This document shows, piece after piece, positions 56,812 to 64,000 of a stretch of DNA of 64,000 bases. The position numbers and the translations under genes were made by a program. Within the stretch, counting starts at the first letter, position 1, and the number at the start of each line of letters is the position of its first letter. The notes beneath the pieces are model-generated. The model was not told the DNA's origin and did no database searches. It saw only the letters and a program-made list of their open reading frames with translations. Source of the stretch: Phaeovulum molybdatiresistens (GTDB taxonomy: Bacteria; Pseudomonadota; Alphaproteobacteria; Rhodobacterales; Rhodobacteraceae); the NCBI RefSeq assembly GCF_023544865.1, contig NZ_JAMJFX010000008.1, forward strand, positions 1 to 64,000, in the 5' to 3' direction.

Positions 56812-57611
56812 GCCCCCCCGATCCGGCTCAGCGCGCCGGTCAGCACCGGGGCAAGCGTTTCCGCCATCGCGTCCTGCGCGGCCTGGGTCGCGATCAGGTC
56901 GTTGCGGATTTCCAGCATGACATTGGCCAGCCCCATCGGCGTGGCCTGCAGGGCAAGGGTATGGGTGACCTCATCCGCGGCGGAATAGGGCTCATTCAAC
57001 CGTGTCTCCAGCGTGGTGCGCGCGACCGCCTCGACCAGCACGGCCTGGGCCAGGCGGGCATCGGCATCATGGATCACGCCGAATTCCACCGCACGCGGGA
57101 CGCCGTTGTATACGGGGGTAAAGCTGTGCACCGTCACCAGAACCGGGCGCTGGCCGCGCGCCAGACGCCGCGCGATTTCGGCGCGCAGGCGGGCGTGAAA
57201 GGGCAGATAGACCGCTTCGGTCCGCGCGACCCGCTGCGCCGCGGTCAGGCCCGCATTGCCCGGGACCCGATGAATTTCCGACCGTTCTGCCATGGCGCCG
57301 GGCGAATGGGGTGGGCGGTTCAGATCATAGATCAGCCGCGACAGATTGGCCGCGATCAGCGGTGCATCCAGCCGCCGCGCCAGCCCCCGCGCCAGCCCCA
57401 GCGCGCCGGGATCCCAGGCGATATGGGCGCGCTGTTGCGCGCCATCCAGCCCCAGATCGCCCCAGGGCGCGGGAAAGGCATTGGCGGCATGTTCACAGAC
57501 GATGAGGAACGGGCCCGGCGCATCCGCGCGTTCGACCGTGACCGCATCGGGCAAATTCGCACCTGAAGGCACAGGCCCTGGCGCGGGCCCGGTGGCTGGT
57601 TGATCCGTCAT
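56808..57611 (-). CDS. N-formylglutamate amidohydrolase family protein
   Basis: A 267-residue member of the FGase (HutG-type) family. It has LIVCEHAANAFP, DPGALGLARGLARRLDAP, NLSRLIYDLNRPP and LVTVHSFTPVYNG, whose His/Glu/Asp residues form the zinc site. Characterised members hydrolyse N-formylglutamate. In this operon a gamma-glutamyl or formyl amide is also possible. It is the first gene of the minus-strand run. The start MTDQPATGP was preferred over a 14-residue extension reaching 57653. Confidence 0.85.
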   Translation of the reverse strand: MTDQPATGPAPGPVPSGANLPDAVTVERADAPGPFLIVCEHAANAFPAPWGDLGLDGAQQRAHIAWDPGALGLARGLARRLDAPLIAANLSRLIYDLNRPPHSPGAMAERSEIHRVPGNAGLTAAQRVARTEAVYLPFHARLRAEIARRLARGQRPVLVTVHSFTPVYNGVPRAVEFGVIHDADARLAQAVLVEAVARTTLETRLNEPYSAADEVTHTLALQATPMGLANVMLEIRNDLIATQAAQDAMAETLAPVLTGALSRIGGA

Positions 57612-57750
57612 TTCCCTGTCGATTCTGTGTGTTCTTTTGACCGAAGGGTCCAACGCGGGTGGCGTTCTGTCAAGATCATTTCACAAACCGAAAAACTGTT
57701 ACAATCTGTTCTTCGGGCCCGAATCACGGCGCCAGGGCGGATGGAAAGCC
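57612..57750. promoter_or_regulatory. Divergent control region of the catabolic operon
   Basis: The 139-base gap between the amidohydrolase and the RpiR regulator holds both promoters. An AT-rich stretch at about 57677-57713 contains ACTGTTACAATCTGTTCTTC with the direct word CTGTT repeated 11 bases apart. This is a plausible operator for the RpiR protein. No exact palindrome was found. Confidence 0.45.
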
Positions 57751-58614
57751 ATGACCAAGACGATCGAGGAACGCCTGCGCGCGGGCATCGACGGGATGAC
57801 GCGGGCCGAACGCCAGCTGGCCGGCCATCTGCTGCGCCATTACCCGGTGGCGGCGCTGGGCTCGGTCACGGCGCTGGCGCGGGGGGCGGCGGTGTCCTCG
57901 CCCACGGTGGTGCGGCTGGTGCAGAAGCTGGGGTTCAAGGGCTATCCCGATTTTCAGGCCGGCATCCGCGCCGAGGTCGAAGAGCGGCTGGTTTCGCCCC
58001 TGGTCAAGCATGACCGTTGGGCGGGCGGGGTGCCCGATACGCATATCCTGAACCGCTTTGCCGATGCAGTGCTGGGCAATCTGCAGGCCACGCTGGCGCA
58101 GATCGACCACGCCGAATTCGACGCGGTGGCAGCCCTGATGGCCGACCCCGGCCGTCAGGTCTATGCCACGGGCGGGCGGATCACCCATGCGATGGCGGAT
58201 TATTTCGTCACCCATATGAAGGTGATCCGGCCCGGCGTGTCGCTGATATCGGAAATGTCGAACGCCTGGCCGCCCGCGCTGATCGAGATGCGCCCGGGCG
58301 ATGTGCTGCTGGCCTTCGACATCCGGCGGTATGAGAACAACGTGCTGCAGCTGGTTGAAATGGCAGCCGAACAGGGGGCCGAGGTGGTGCTGATCACCGA
58401 CCCCTGGGTCAGCCCCGCCGCGGCCCATGCGCGCTATCGATTTTCGGCGCAGATCGAGGTGCCCTCGGCCTGGGATTCGACGGTGGCGATCCAGGTGCTG
58501 GTGGAAACGCTGCTGGCGGCGGTGCAAAGCCTGACCTGGCAAGAGACGGCGGCGCGGATGAAGCGGTTGGAGGAACTTTACGCCCGGGCGCGATTCTTCC
58601 GGCGGATGAAATAG
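57751..58614 (+). CDS. MurR/RpiR family transcriptional regulator
   Basis: A 287-residue regulator with an N-terminal RpiR helix-turn-helix (VTALARGAAVSSPTVVRLVQKLGFKGYPDFQ) and a C-terminal SIS-like domain (about 120-260, VYATGGRITHAMADYF). SIS domains usually bind phosphosugars, but many Rhodobacteraceae RpiR proteins control amine or organic-acid catabolism. It is divergent from the seven-gene operon and is the likely regulator. ATG 57751 follows GGATGGAAAG; an upstream start at 57637 adds poor sequence. Confidence 0.9.
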   Translation: MTKTIEERLRAGIDGMTRAERQLAGHLLRHYPVAALGSVTALARGAAVSSPTVVRLVQKLGFKGYPDFQAGIRAEVEERLVSPLVKHDRWAGGVPDTHILNRFADAVLGNLQATLAQIDHAEFDAVAALMADPGRQVYATGGRITHAMADYFVTHMKVIRPGVSLISEMSNAWPPALIEMRPGDVLLAFDIRRYENNVLQLVEMAAEQGAEVVLITDPWVSPAAAHARYRFSAQIEVPSAWDSTVAIQVLVETLLAAVQSLTWQETAARMKRLEELYARARFFRRMK

Positions 58615-58647
58615 GGGGCTGTCTGCCCCCTCGGCGCGTGCCGCGCC

Positions 58648-59607
58648 TCACCCCCGAGGATATTTCGGCAAATCCGAAGGGGGGCGGGCGGCGTCGAACA
58701 GGGCGGCGCAGGCATCGTGAAAGCGGGTGCGGATGGTGGCGGTTTCCATCATCGGTTCGTGCCGTGCATCGGGCAGCAGGTCCAGCCGGGCACCGGGCCA
58801 GCGGGCCATGCGCGCGTGGATCGCGGCTGATTGCACGACGGCCTCGCGCGTGCCAAGCACGCAAAGCGCGGGCAGGGCGGGGGAGGCGAGGGGGGCCAGC
58901 GCCGCGCATTCGGCCAGCGCGGCGGCCAGCCAACCGCAGGTGGGGCCGGCCAGTGCCAGATCGGGCACGGCGGCAAGCTGGTCGATCAGGAAGGCCCAGC
59001 CGGCGGGATCACCGGTCAGCTGGTTGGCGGCGAAGCTTTCGGCGAAGACATAGGTTGTGGCCCCGGTCGAGGGCACATAGGCCTGGGCTGGCAGGATCCG
59101 GGCCAGTTGGCGCGCGATCGGGCGCAGGGGCTTGGGCAGATTGATGTTCCACATCGGCGCCGAAAAGGCCGCGGCGGCATAGGGATGGGGCGACATCAGC
59201 CGGCGCAGGCCGATGGTGCCGCCCATCGAATGGGCCAGCAGGACCCAGGGACGCGGCAGATCCAGCGCCGTTGCCGCCTGTTCCACCGCTGCCAGGTCAA
59301 GCTGATAATCGCTGAATCGGCCGACATGACCTTTCAGCGGATCATCCAGCAGCCGGTCGGCCAGGCCCTGCCCGCGCCAGTCGATTGCCAGCAACCCGTA
59401 GCCGCGGGCGGCGAAGGCGGCGGCGGTGGGGCCGTATTTTTCCACATATTCGGTGCGCCCGGGCAGCAGGAAAACCGTGCCGCGCGGCGCCGCGGGACCG
59501 GGCCAAACCCCGATGCGCAGGCGCAGGCCATCCGCCGCCTTCAGCCAAAAGGCCCGCCCCCCGTCCGGGGCGCGGGCAATCGCGTCGTGAAGCGGCGCGC
59601 CCTGCAT
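58648..59607 (-). CDS. Alpha/beta hydrolase (lysophospholipase-like, S33 type)
   Basis: A 319-residue alpha/beta hydrolase. The nucleophile elbow is LLAHSMGGTIG (Ser in HSMGG), an Asp lies in the ALCVLGTREAVV region, and the His is in DARHEPMMET. PRGTVFLLPGRTEYVEKYG resembles the oxyanion strand of monoacylglycerol lipase-like proteins. The last residues (DLPKYPRG) are encoded by a dispersed repeat, so the C-terminus was probably changed by it. The start overlaps the SCP2 gene stop by one base. Confidence 0.88.
   Translation of the reverse strand: MQGAPLHDAIARAPDGGRAFWLKAADGLRLRIGVWPGPAAPRGTVFLLPGRTEYVEKYGPTAAAFAARGYGLLAIDWRGQGLADRLLDDPLKGHVGRFSDYQLDLAAVEQAATALDLPRPWVLLAHSMGGTIGLRRLMSPHPYAAAAFSAPMWNINLPKPLRPIARQLARILPAQAYVPSTGATTYVFAESFAANQLTGDPAGWAFLIDQLAAVPDLALAGPTCGWLAAALAECAALAPLASPALPALCVLGTREAVVQSAAIHARMARWPGARLDLLPDARHEPMMETATIRTRFHDACAALFDAARPPSDLPKYPRG
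58649..58679 (+). repeat. Dispersed repeat, variant copy E
   Basis: CACCCCCGAGGATATTTCGG followed by CAAATCCGAAG. It shares the GAGG-(A)TATTT-GGCAA core with copies A-D but has a different left half. It overlaps the 3' end of the hydrolase gene, supplying its last codons and stop context. Confidence 0.55.
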
Positions 59608-59894
59608 CAGGACAGGGCAGAGCCCAGCTGCATCGCCAGCCCCATCGCGCCGTCGATTTTCAGCTTGCCGGTCATGAAGGCCATCGTCGGGTTCACATCG
59701 CCGTCCAGAATGCCGCGGAAGGTTTCGGCCGAGGCGATCAGGGTCACGTCGGCCTCTTCATCGCCGATGCGCACACCGTCGGCATCGGCCATGATCGCGC
59801 CTTCGCCGGTAATGACGAATTTCGCCGTGGATGAAAATCCGTCGGGCAGTTTCGCCTGCAGCGCGGTCAGGGCCTTGTTCAGCACATCGCTCAT
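59607..59894 (-). CDS. SCP2 sterol-binding domain protein
   Basis: A 95-residue single SCP2 domain (MSDVLNKALTALQAKL). GAIMADADGVRIGDEEADVTLIASAETFRGILDG and KLKIDGAMGLAMQLGSAL are the family core. SCP2 domains bind lipids such as fatty acyl chains. It is first in a two-gene run with the hydrolase (TGATG), so the pair may handle acyl lipids. The ATG at 59892-59894 starts the domain; longer readings are antisense to the TPR gene. Confidence 0.9.
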   Translation of the reverse strand: MSDVLNKALTALQAKLPDGFSSTAKFVITGEGAIMADADGVRIGDEEADVTLIASAETFRGILDGDVNPTMAFMTGKLKIDGAMGLAMQLGSALS

Positions 59895-59957
59895 GAAATC
59901 CTCCGATTGTGATCGCCGGGCTATCGCATCCGGCCAGCTTCTGCTTACATCTGCGTT

Positions 59958-60518
59958 ATGCGTGAGCGTTCCGCCATTTCCAAATGTATCGTCACGGCAC
60001 TTTGCGCCGTTTTGATGACATCGCCCCCCGCCCTGGCGGAAACCGAGGGGTTGGAGACGTATTTCGAAGAGCTGGCCGATCCGGGGTCCGGGGCCTGGGC
60101 GCGGGCCGAGGCCGATATCCGCCGGGCCTGGTCGCGGTCGGGGTCGGCGGCGATGGACCTGTTGTTGAAGCGCGGCGAAGAGGCGCTGGATGCGGGTGAT
60201 ACCGCCGCCGCGATCGAACATCTGACCGCGCTGACCGATCATGCGCCAGATTTCGCCGAAGGCTGGAATGCGCGCGCCACCGCCTATTTCCTGGCGGGGC
60301 TTTACGGTCCGGCCCTGTCCGACATTGCCCGCACGCTGGAACTGGAACCGCGCCATTGGGGGGCGCTGGCCGGTCTGGGGGCGATTCTGGATGAGATGGG
60401 CGATGCGCAGGGTGCGCTGCGGGCGTTCCGCGCCTCTTACGCCTTGCACCCGCATCAGCAGGATGTGAAAGACGCGATCGACAGGCTGGAACGCCAGCTG
60501 GCGGGCGTGGCGCTCTGA
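59958..60518 (+). CDS. Exported TPR-repeat protein
   Basis: A 186-residue protein with a signal peptide (CIVTALCAVLMTSPPALAE) and two to three TPR units between about 60 and 175 (GEEALDAGDTAAAIEHL, ATAYFLAGLYGPALSDI, LGAILDEMGDAQGALRAF). It is probably periplasmic and mediates protein contacts. It is divergent from the SCP2 gene and precedes the helicase by 7 bases, suggesting joint transcription. No specific partner can be named. Confidence 0.85.
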   Translation: MRERSAISKCIVTALCAVLMTSPPALAETEGLETYFEELADPGSGAWARAEADIRRAWSRSGSAAMDLLLKRGEEALDAGDTAAAIEHLTALTDHAPDFAEGWNARATAYFLAGLYGPALSDIARTLELEPRHWGALAGLGAILDEMGDAQGALRAFRASYALHPHQQDVKDAIDRLERQLAGVAL

Positions 60519-60525
60519 AGCGGGG

Positions 60526-63360
60526 ATGACGATGGCGGATGGGCGGATCACGGCGGTCCTTGGGCCGACGAACACGGGCAAGACGCATTATGCGATCGAA
60601 CGGATGCTGGCGCATCGCACCGGCATCATCGGCCTGCCGCTGCGATTGCTGGCGCGTGAGGTCTATGACCGGATCGTCAAGGCGCGCGGCCCTTCGGTCG
60701 TGGCGCTGGTCACGGGCGAGGAACGTATCGTCCCCGAGCGCACCCAGTATTGGGTCTGCACCACCGAGGCGATGCCCGAGGGGATGGGCACCGATTTCCT
60801 GGCGATCGACGAAATCCAGCTTTGTGCCGATCCTGAACGCGGGCATATCTTCACCGACCGGCTGCTGCATGCGCGCGGCCTGCATGAGACGCTGTTCCTG
60901 GGATCGGAAACGATGAAGGGCGCGATCGCGGCGCTGGTGCCGCGTGTGCAGTTCACGCGCCGTGAACGGTTTTCGGAATTGCGCTGGGCAGGTTCGAAAA
61001 AGACAAGCCGGATGCCCCCGCGCAGCGCGATCGTGGGCTTTTCGGTCGATAATGTCTATGCCATCGCCGAGCTGATCCGCCGCCAGAAGGGGGGGGCCGC
61101 TGTGGTGATGGGCGCACTGTCGCCGCGCACGCGCAATGCGCAGGTGGCGATGTATCAAAATGGCGACGTGGATTATCTGGTCGCCACCGATGCCATCGGC
61201 ATGGGGTTGAACCTGGATATCGACCACGTCGCCTTTTCCGCCACCGCCAAGTTCGACGGCCGCCGGATGCGCGCGCTGTTCCCGCATGAGCTGGGCCAGA
61301 TCGCGGGCCGCGCCGGGCGGCACACCGCCGACGGCACCTTTGGCGTGACCGGCGAGGCCGGCCCCCCGCCGCCCGAGGTGATCGAGGCGGTCGAGGAACA
61401 TCGCTTTGCCCCGATCCAGCGCCTGCAATGGCGCAATCCGCGGCTGGAATTCGGCACCCTGCCGCGCCTGATCCAGAGCCTGGAGGAAAGCCCGAAAGAC
61501 CAGTGGCTGACCCGCGGGCGCGAGGCTGATGACCTGCGCGCGCTGAAGATGCTGGCCGATACCCCCGAGATCATCGACCGCGTCGTGCACCCGTCCGATG
61601 TGCGGCTGTTGTGGGATGTCTGCCGGATCCCCGATTTCCGCTCGATCTCGGCCAGTGAACACGCCACGCTTCTGGCGCGGATCTTCGGCTTCCTGCAGAC
61701 CGGCAAGGGCGTGCCCACCGACTGGCTGGCCAAGCAGATCGAACGCATCGACCGCACCGACGGCGATATCGACGCGCTGTCCAAGCGGCTGGCCTTCATC
61801 CGCACCTGGACCTATGTCGCGCAGCGCAAAGGCTGGGTCGATGATGAAAGCCATTGGCGCGGGGAAACGCGCGCTGTAGAAGATCGGCTGTCGGATGCGT
61901 TGCATGGCGCGCTGACCCAACGATTTGTGGATCGGCGCACTTCGGTGCTGTTGCGCCGGCTCAAGCAGAAGGAGACCCTCGTGGCCGAGGTGAACGACAA
62001 GGGCGAAGTGATGGTCGAGGGCGAATTCGCCGGGCGGCTTGAGGGGTTCCGCTTCCGGCAGGACACGACGTCTTCGCCCGACGAGGCGAAGATGCTGGCT
62101 CGCGCCGCCTATGAGGCGCTGCGACCGGAATTCCATCTGCGGGCGGACCGGTTCTACAATGCCCCCGATACGGAAATGGATTTCACCGAACAGGGGGGCC
62201 TTATGTGGGGCGCCTCGGCGGTGGGCAAGCTGGTGAAGGGCGCGGACCCGCTGAAACCCGTGGTCGAGGCCTTTGTCGACGAAGAGGCGGGGGCGGATGT
62301 GGCCGAAAAGGTCAAGCGCCGGCTGCAGCATTTCATTGACCGCAAGATCGCCACCCTGTTCGAGCCGCTTCTGGCCATGAGCCGGGATGAGGCGCTGACG
62401 GGGCTGGCACGCGGCTTTGCCTTCCGTCTGGTCGAAAGCCTCGGCATCCTGCCGCGCGACGGCGTGGCCACCGAGGTCAAGGACCTGGATCAGGAAGCGC
62501 GCGGCGCGCTGCGCAAGCATGGTGTGCGCTTTGGCCAACACACGATCTTCCAGCAGGCCCTGCTGAAGCCCGCGCCGACGCGGCTGCGGCTGGTGCTGGC
62601 CTCGCTTTGGGACGGTCTGGCCGAATTCCCGGAAAGCCCGCCGCCCGGTCTGGTGACGATTCCCTACCTGCCCGAGGTGCCGGTGGCGCATTACACCCAG
62701 TCGGGCTATCGCCCGGCGGGCGCGCGCGCGATCCGCATCGACATGCTGGAACGTCTGGCCGATCTGCTGCGCGGGCAGGACAGCCGCGCGGGCTTTGAGG
62801 CGTCGCCCGACATGCTGTCGATCACCGGCATGACGCTGGAACAATTCGCCGATCTGATGGGTGGGCTGGGCTACAAGGCCGAGCGGGGCGAACGTGCCAA
62901 GGTCAAGCCCGCGCCCGAACCGCAGGCGCCGACCGAAGGTGCGGAAAACCCGATCCCCGAGGAAGCCTCGCCCCTGGCCGAGGCCGAGGCGCAGGCCGAA
63001 TCGGCGGCGCCGGAAACCGAAGTGTTCTTTACCTTCACCTGGGCCCCGCGCCCGCGTGGCCAGCGCCCGGAACGGGGCGGGGACCGCGGTGAACGCGCTG
63101 AACGCGGGGATCGCCCCGAACGCGGCCCCCGCCGCGAGGGTGAGGGCAAGCGCCGCGACGGCGCCAAGCCCGAGGGCCGGCGCGATGGCAAGCCCGGTGG
63201 CAAGCCGCAAGGCAAGGGCAAGCCCGAACACAAGGGCGCCAAGGGCCCCCGGCGCGACGACCAGCCCCGCAACTTTGAGGCCCGTCCCCCGCGCAAGGAA
63301 CGCCCGATCGACCCCGACAGCCCCTTTGCGGTGCTGGCCGCGCTGAAGGGCAAGTCCTGA
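60526..63360 (+). CDS. Suv3-like DExH-box helicase
   Basis: A 944-residue protein whose N-terminal half is a Suv3-type RNA helicase: motif I GPTNTGKTHY (13-22), motif II DEIQ, motif III-like GSETMKG, motif V DAIGMGLNLDI and motif VI QIAGRAGRH. Mitochondrial Suv3 works in RNA degradation, and this is the alphaproteobacterial form. The last 110 residues are a low-complexity basic tail rich in RGERAERG and GKPQGKGKPEHKG, probably RNA-binding. It ends SPFAVLAALKGKS. The S4 gene follows after 3 bases. Confidence 0.93.
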   Translation: MTMADGRITAVLGPTNTGKTHYAIERMLAHRTGIIGLPLRLLAREVYDRIVKARGPSVVALVTGEERIVPERTQYWVCTTEAMPEGMGTDFLAIDEIQLCADPERGHIFTDRLLHARGLHETLFLGSETMKGAIAALVPRVQFTRRERFSELRWAGSKKTSRMPPRSAIVGFSVDNVYAIAELIRRQKGGAAVVMGALSPRTRNAQVAMYQNGDVDYLVATDAIGMGLNLDIDHVAFSATAKFDGRRMRALFPHELGQIAGRAGRHTADGTFGVTGEAGPPPPEVIEAVEEHRFAPIQRLQWRNPRLEFGTLPRLIQSLEESPKDQWLTRGREADDLRALKMLADTPEIIDRVVHPSDVRLLWDVCRIPDFRSISASEHATLLARIFGFLQTGKGVPTDWLAKQIERIDRTDGDIDALSKRLAFIRTWTYVAQRKGWVDDESHWRGETRAVEDRLSDALHGALTQRFVDRRTSVLLRRLKQKETLVAEVNDKGEVMVEGEFAGRLEGFRFRQDTTSSPDEAKMLARAAYEALRPEFHLRADRFYNAPDTEMDFTEQGGLMWGASAVGKLVKGADPLKPVVEAFVDEEAGADVAEKVKRRLQHFIDRKIATLFEPLLAMSRDEALTGLARGFAFRLVESLGILPRDGVATEVKDLDQEARGALRKHGVRFGQHTIFQQALLKPAPTRLRLVLASLWDGLAEFPESPPPGLVTIPYLPEVPVAHYTQSGYRPAGARAIRIDMLERLADLLRGQDSRAGFEASPDMLSITGMTLEQFADLMGGLGYKAERGERAKVKPAPEPQAPTEGAENPIPEEASPLAEAEAQAESAAPETEVFFTFTWAPRPRGQRPERGGDRGERAERGDRPERGPRREGEGKRRDGAKPEGRRDGKPGGKPQGKGKPEHKGAKGPRRDDQPRNFEARPPRKERPIDPDSPFAVLAALKGKS

Positions 63361-63363
63361 CCG

Positions 63364-63696
63364 ATGGCGGAAGGGTCCGACCGGATCCGGATCGACAAAT
63401 GGCTGTGGCAGGCGCGGTTCTGCAAGACCCGCGCCCTTGCCGCCGACCTGGTGGCGGCGGGCCGGGTGCGGGTGAACGGCCAGCGCATTGACAAGCCGGG
63501 CCGCAGCGTGCGGCCGGGCGATGTTCTGACACTGGTCTGGGCGGGGCAGGGGCGCGCGCTGCGCATCCTGGCCTGCGGCACAAGGCGCGGCCCCGCCACC
63601 GAGGCCGCCACCCTTTACCAGGACATGACCCCCGATCCGGCCCCCTGCGAAACCCCTGTTCCGCACCAGGCCGATCCCCCGGAACAGCCGTCCTGA
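63364..63696 (+). CDS. S4-domain RNA-binding protein (Hsp15-like)
   Basis: A 110-residue protein with an S4 domain (about 6-70: IRIDKWLWQARFCKTRALA, AAGRVRVNGQRIDKPGRSVRPGD). This is the Hsp15 type that in E. coli rescues stalled 50S subunits. A Pro-rich C-terminal tail follows. It is co-transcribed with the Suv3-like helicase, a common alphaproteobacterial pairing that points to RNA or ribosome work. Confidence 0.9.
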   Translation: MAEGSDRIRIDKWLWQARFCKTRALAADLVAAGRVRVNGQRIDKPGRSVRPGDVLTLVWAGQGRALRILACGTRRGPATEAATLYQDMTPDPAPCETPVPHQADPPEQPS

Positions 63697-63742
63697 GCCA
63701 CGGCCAGATCGCCGCAGCCCGGCCTTTTGGCCGATGCGCGGC

Positions 63743-63771
63743 TTGAATGATCGCGCGGGCAAGGCTAGGTA
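63743..63771 (+). promoter_or_regulatory. Candidate promoter of fdxA
   Basis: TTGAAT (63743-63748) and TAGGTA (63766-63771) are 17 bases apart, ending 31 bases before the ferredoxin start. Spacing and sequence fit a sigma-70 type promoter. GGTAACGGTCA here (63768-63778) also occurs before norC at 17217-17227. Confidence 0.5.
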
Positions 63772-63802
63772 ACGGTCAAACGATCAGCCTTCGGGGTTCT
63801 TC

Positions 63803-64000
63803 ATGACCTATGTCGTCACCGACAACTGCATCAACTGCAAATACACCGACTGTGTCGAAGTCTGCCCGGTGGACTGTTTCTACGAGGGTGAGAATACCCT
63901 GGTGATCCACCCCGACGAATGCATCGATTGCGGCGTCTGCGAACCCGAATGCCCCGCCGATGCGATCCGCCCCGATACCGAGCCGGGGATGGAGCCTTGG
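63803..64000 (+). CDS. fdxA: 7Fe ferredoxin FdxA (partial, cut by window end)
   Basis: The first 66 residues of a bacterial-type ferredoxin, starting [17 protein letters not shown]. The Cys pattern [17 protein letters not shown] and [12 protein letters not shown] gives a [3Fe-4S] plus a [4Fe-4S] cluster, as in Azotobacter-type 7Fe ferredoxins of about 112 residues. It is a cytoplasmic electron carrier of broad use in Rhodobacteraceae. The 3' end lies outside the window. Confidence 0.94.
   Translation, partial: MTYVVTDNCINCKYTDCVEVCPVDCFYEGENTLVIHPDECIDCGVCEPECPADAIRPDTEPGMEPW

Noticed and set aside
59992..63762. A 1256-codon open frame on the minus strand
   Set aside because: It is antisense to the Suv3-like helicase and TPR gene, lacks any recognisable domain, and is a by-product of high GC codon usage.

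Overview
The window is high-GC DNA with dense, often ATGA-overlapping genes, typical of an alphaproteobacterium of the Rhodobacteraceae, close to Paracoccus or Rhodobacter in style. The evidence is a nir cluster with nirI-nirX divergent from nirS and a fused nirDL, a metK leader that reads as the SAM/SAH riboswitch known from Rhodobacterales, the conserved trmB/aroA/cmk/rpsA/ihfB block, and several copies of a short dispersed repeat. No transposase, integrase, prophage gene or CRISPR array was seen.

Layout. 1-4400: a tRNA-Gly(UCC), a small iron-type locus (hemP and a coupled 55-residue ORF), and a fused 5-oxoprolinase/hydantoinase. 4391-24760: a near-complete denitrification island for NO2- to N2O. 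On the minus strand nirS-E-C-F-DL-G-H-J-N, a small membrane protein and a c550-type cytochrome form one run. They make cytochrome cd1 nitrite reductase, its heme d1 cofactor and a probable electron donor. Divergently come nirI-nirX and then norCBQDEF-nnrU for cytochrome c-dependent NO reductase. The island ends with a DUF4202 gene overlapping a DNR/NNR-type Crp/Fnr regulator. An identical 14-bp FNR/NNR box (TTGACTTTCGTTAA) sits in the nirS/nirI gap and before norC, so one regulator probably switches the whole island.

24898-40850 is housekeeping: a glycosyltransferase-like gene, miaB, phoH-ybeY-corC-lnt, riboswitch-metK, trmB, aroA, cmk, rpsA, ihfB-lapA, trpF-GNAT-trpB. 40848-44883 holds a degenerate sugar-kinase-like gene and a zinc uptake locus (znuA divergent from zur-znuC-znuB), with a Zur-like palindrome between. 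44893-49681 is an envelope/exopolysaccharide block: ugd, a tiny secreted protein, and yjbF-yjbH.

49846-58614 is the most unusual part. A seven-gene minus-strand operon encodes an N-formylglutamate amidohydrolase-like enzyme, a complete TRAP transporter, a glutamine-synthetase-like ligase, an aldehyde dehydrogenase and an iron alcohol dehydrogenase, with an RpiR-type regulator divergent. It looks like a gamma-glutamylation route for an imported compound, but the oxidase and hydrolase of the known Puu pathway are replaced. 58648-64000 holds a lipase-like hydrolase, an SCP2 protein, a TPR protein, a Suv3-like helicase, an S4 RNA-binding protein and the start of a 7Fe ferredoxin cut by the window end. 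No gap above 300 bases lacks a gene; the longest (46198-46474) contains hairpins and is described.
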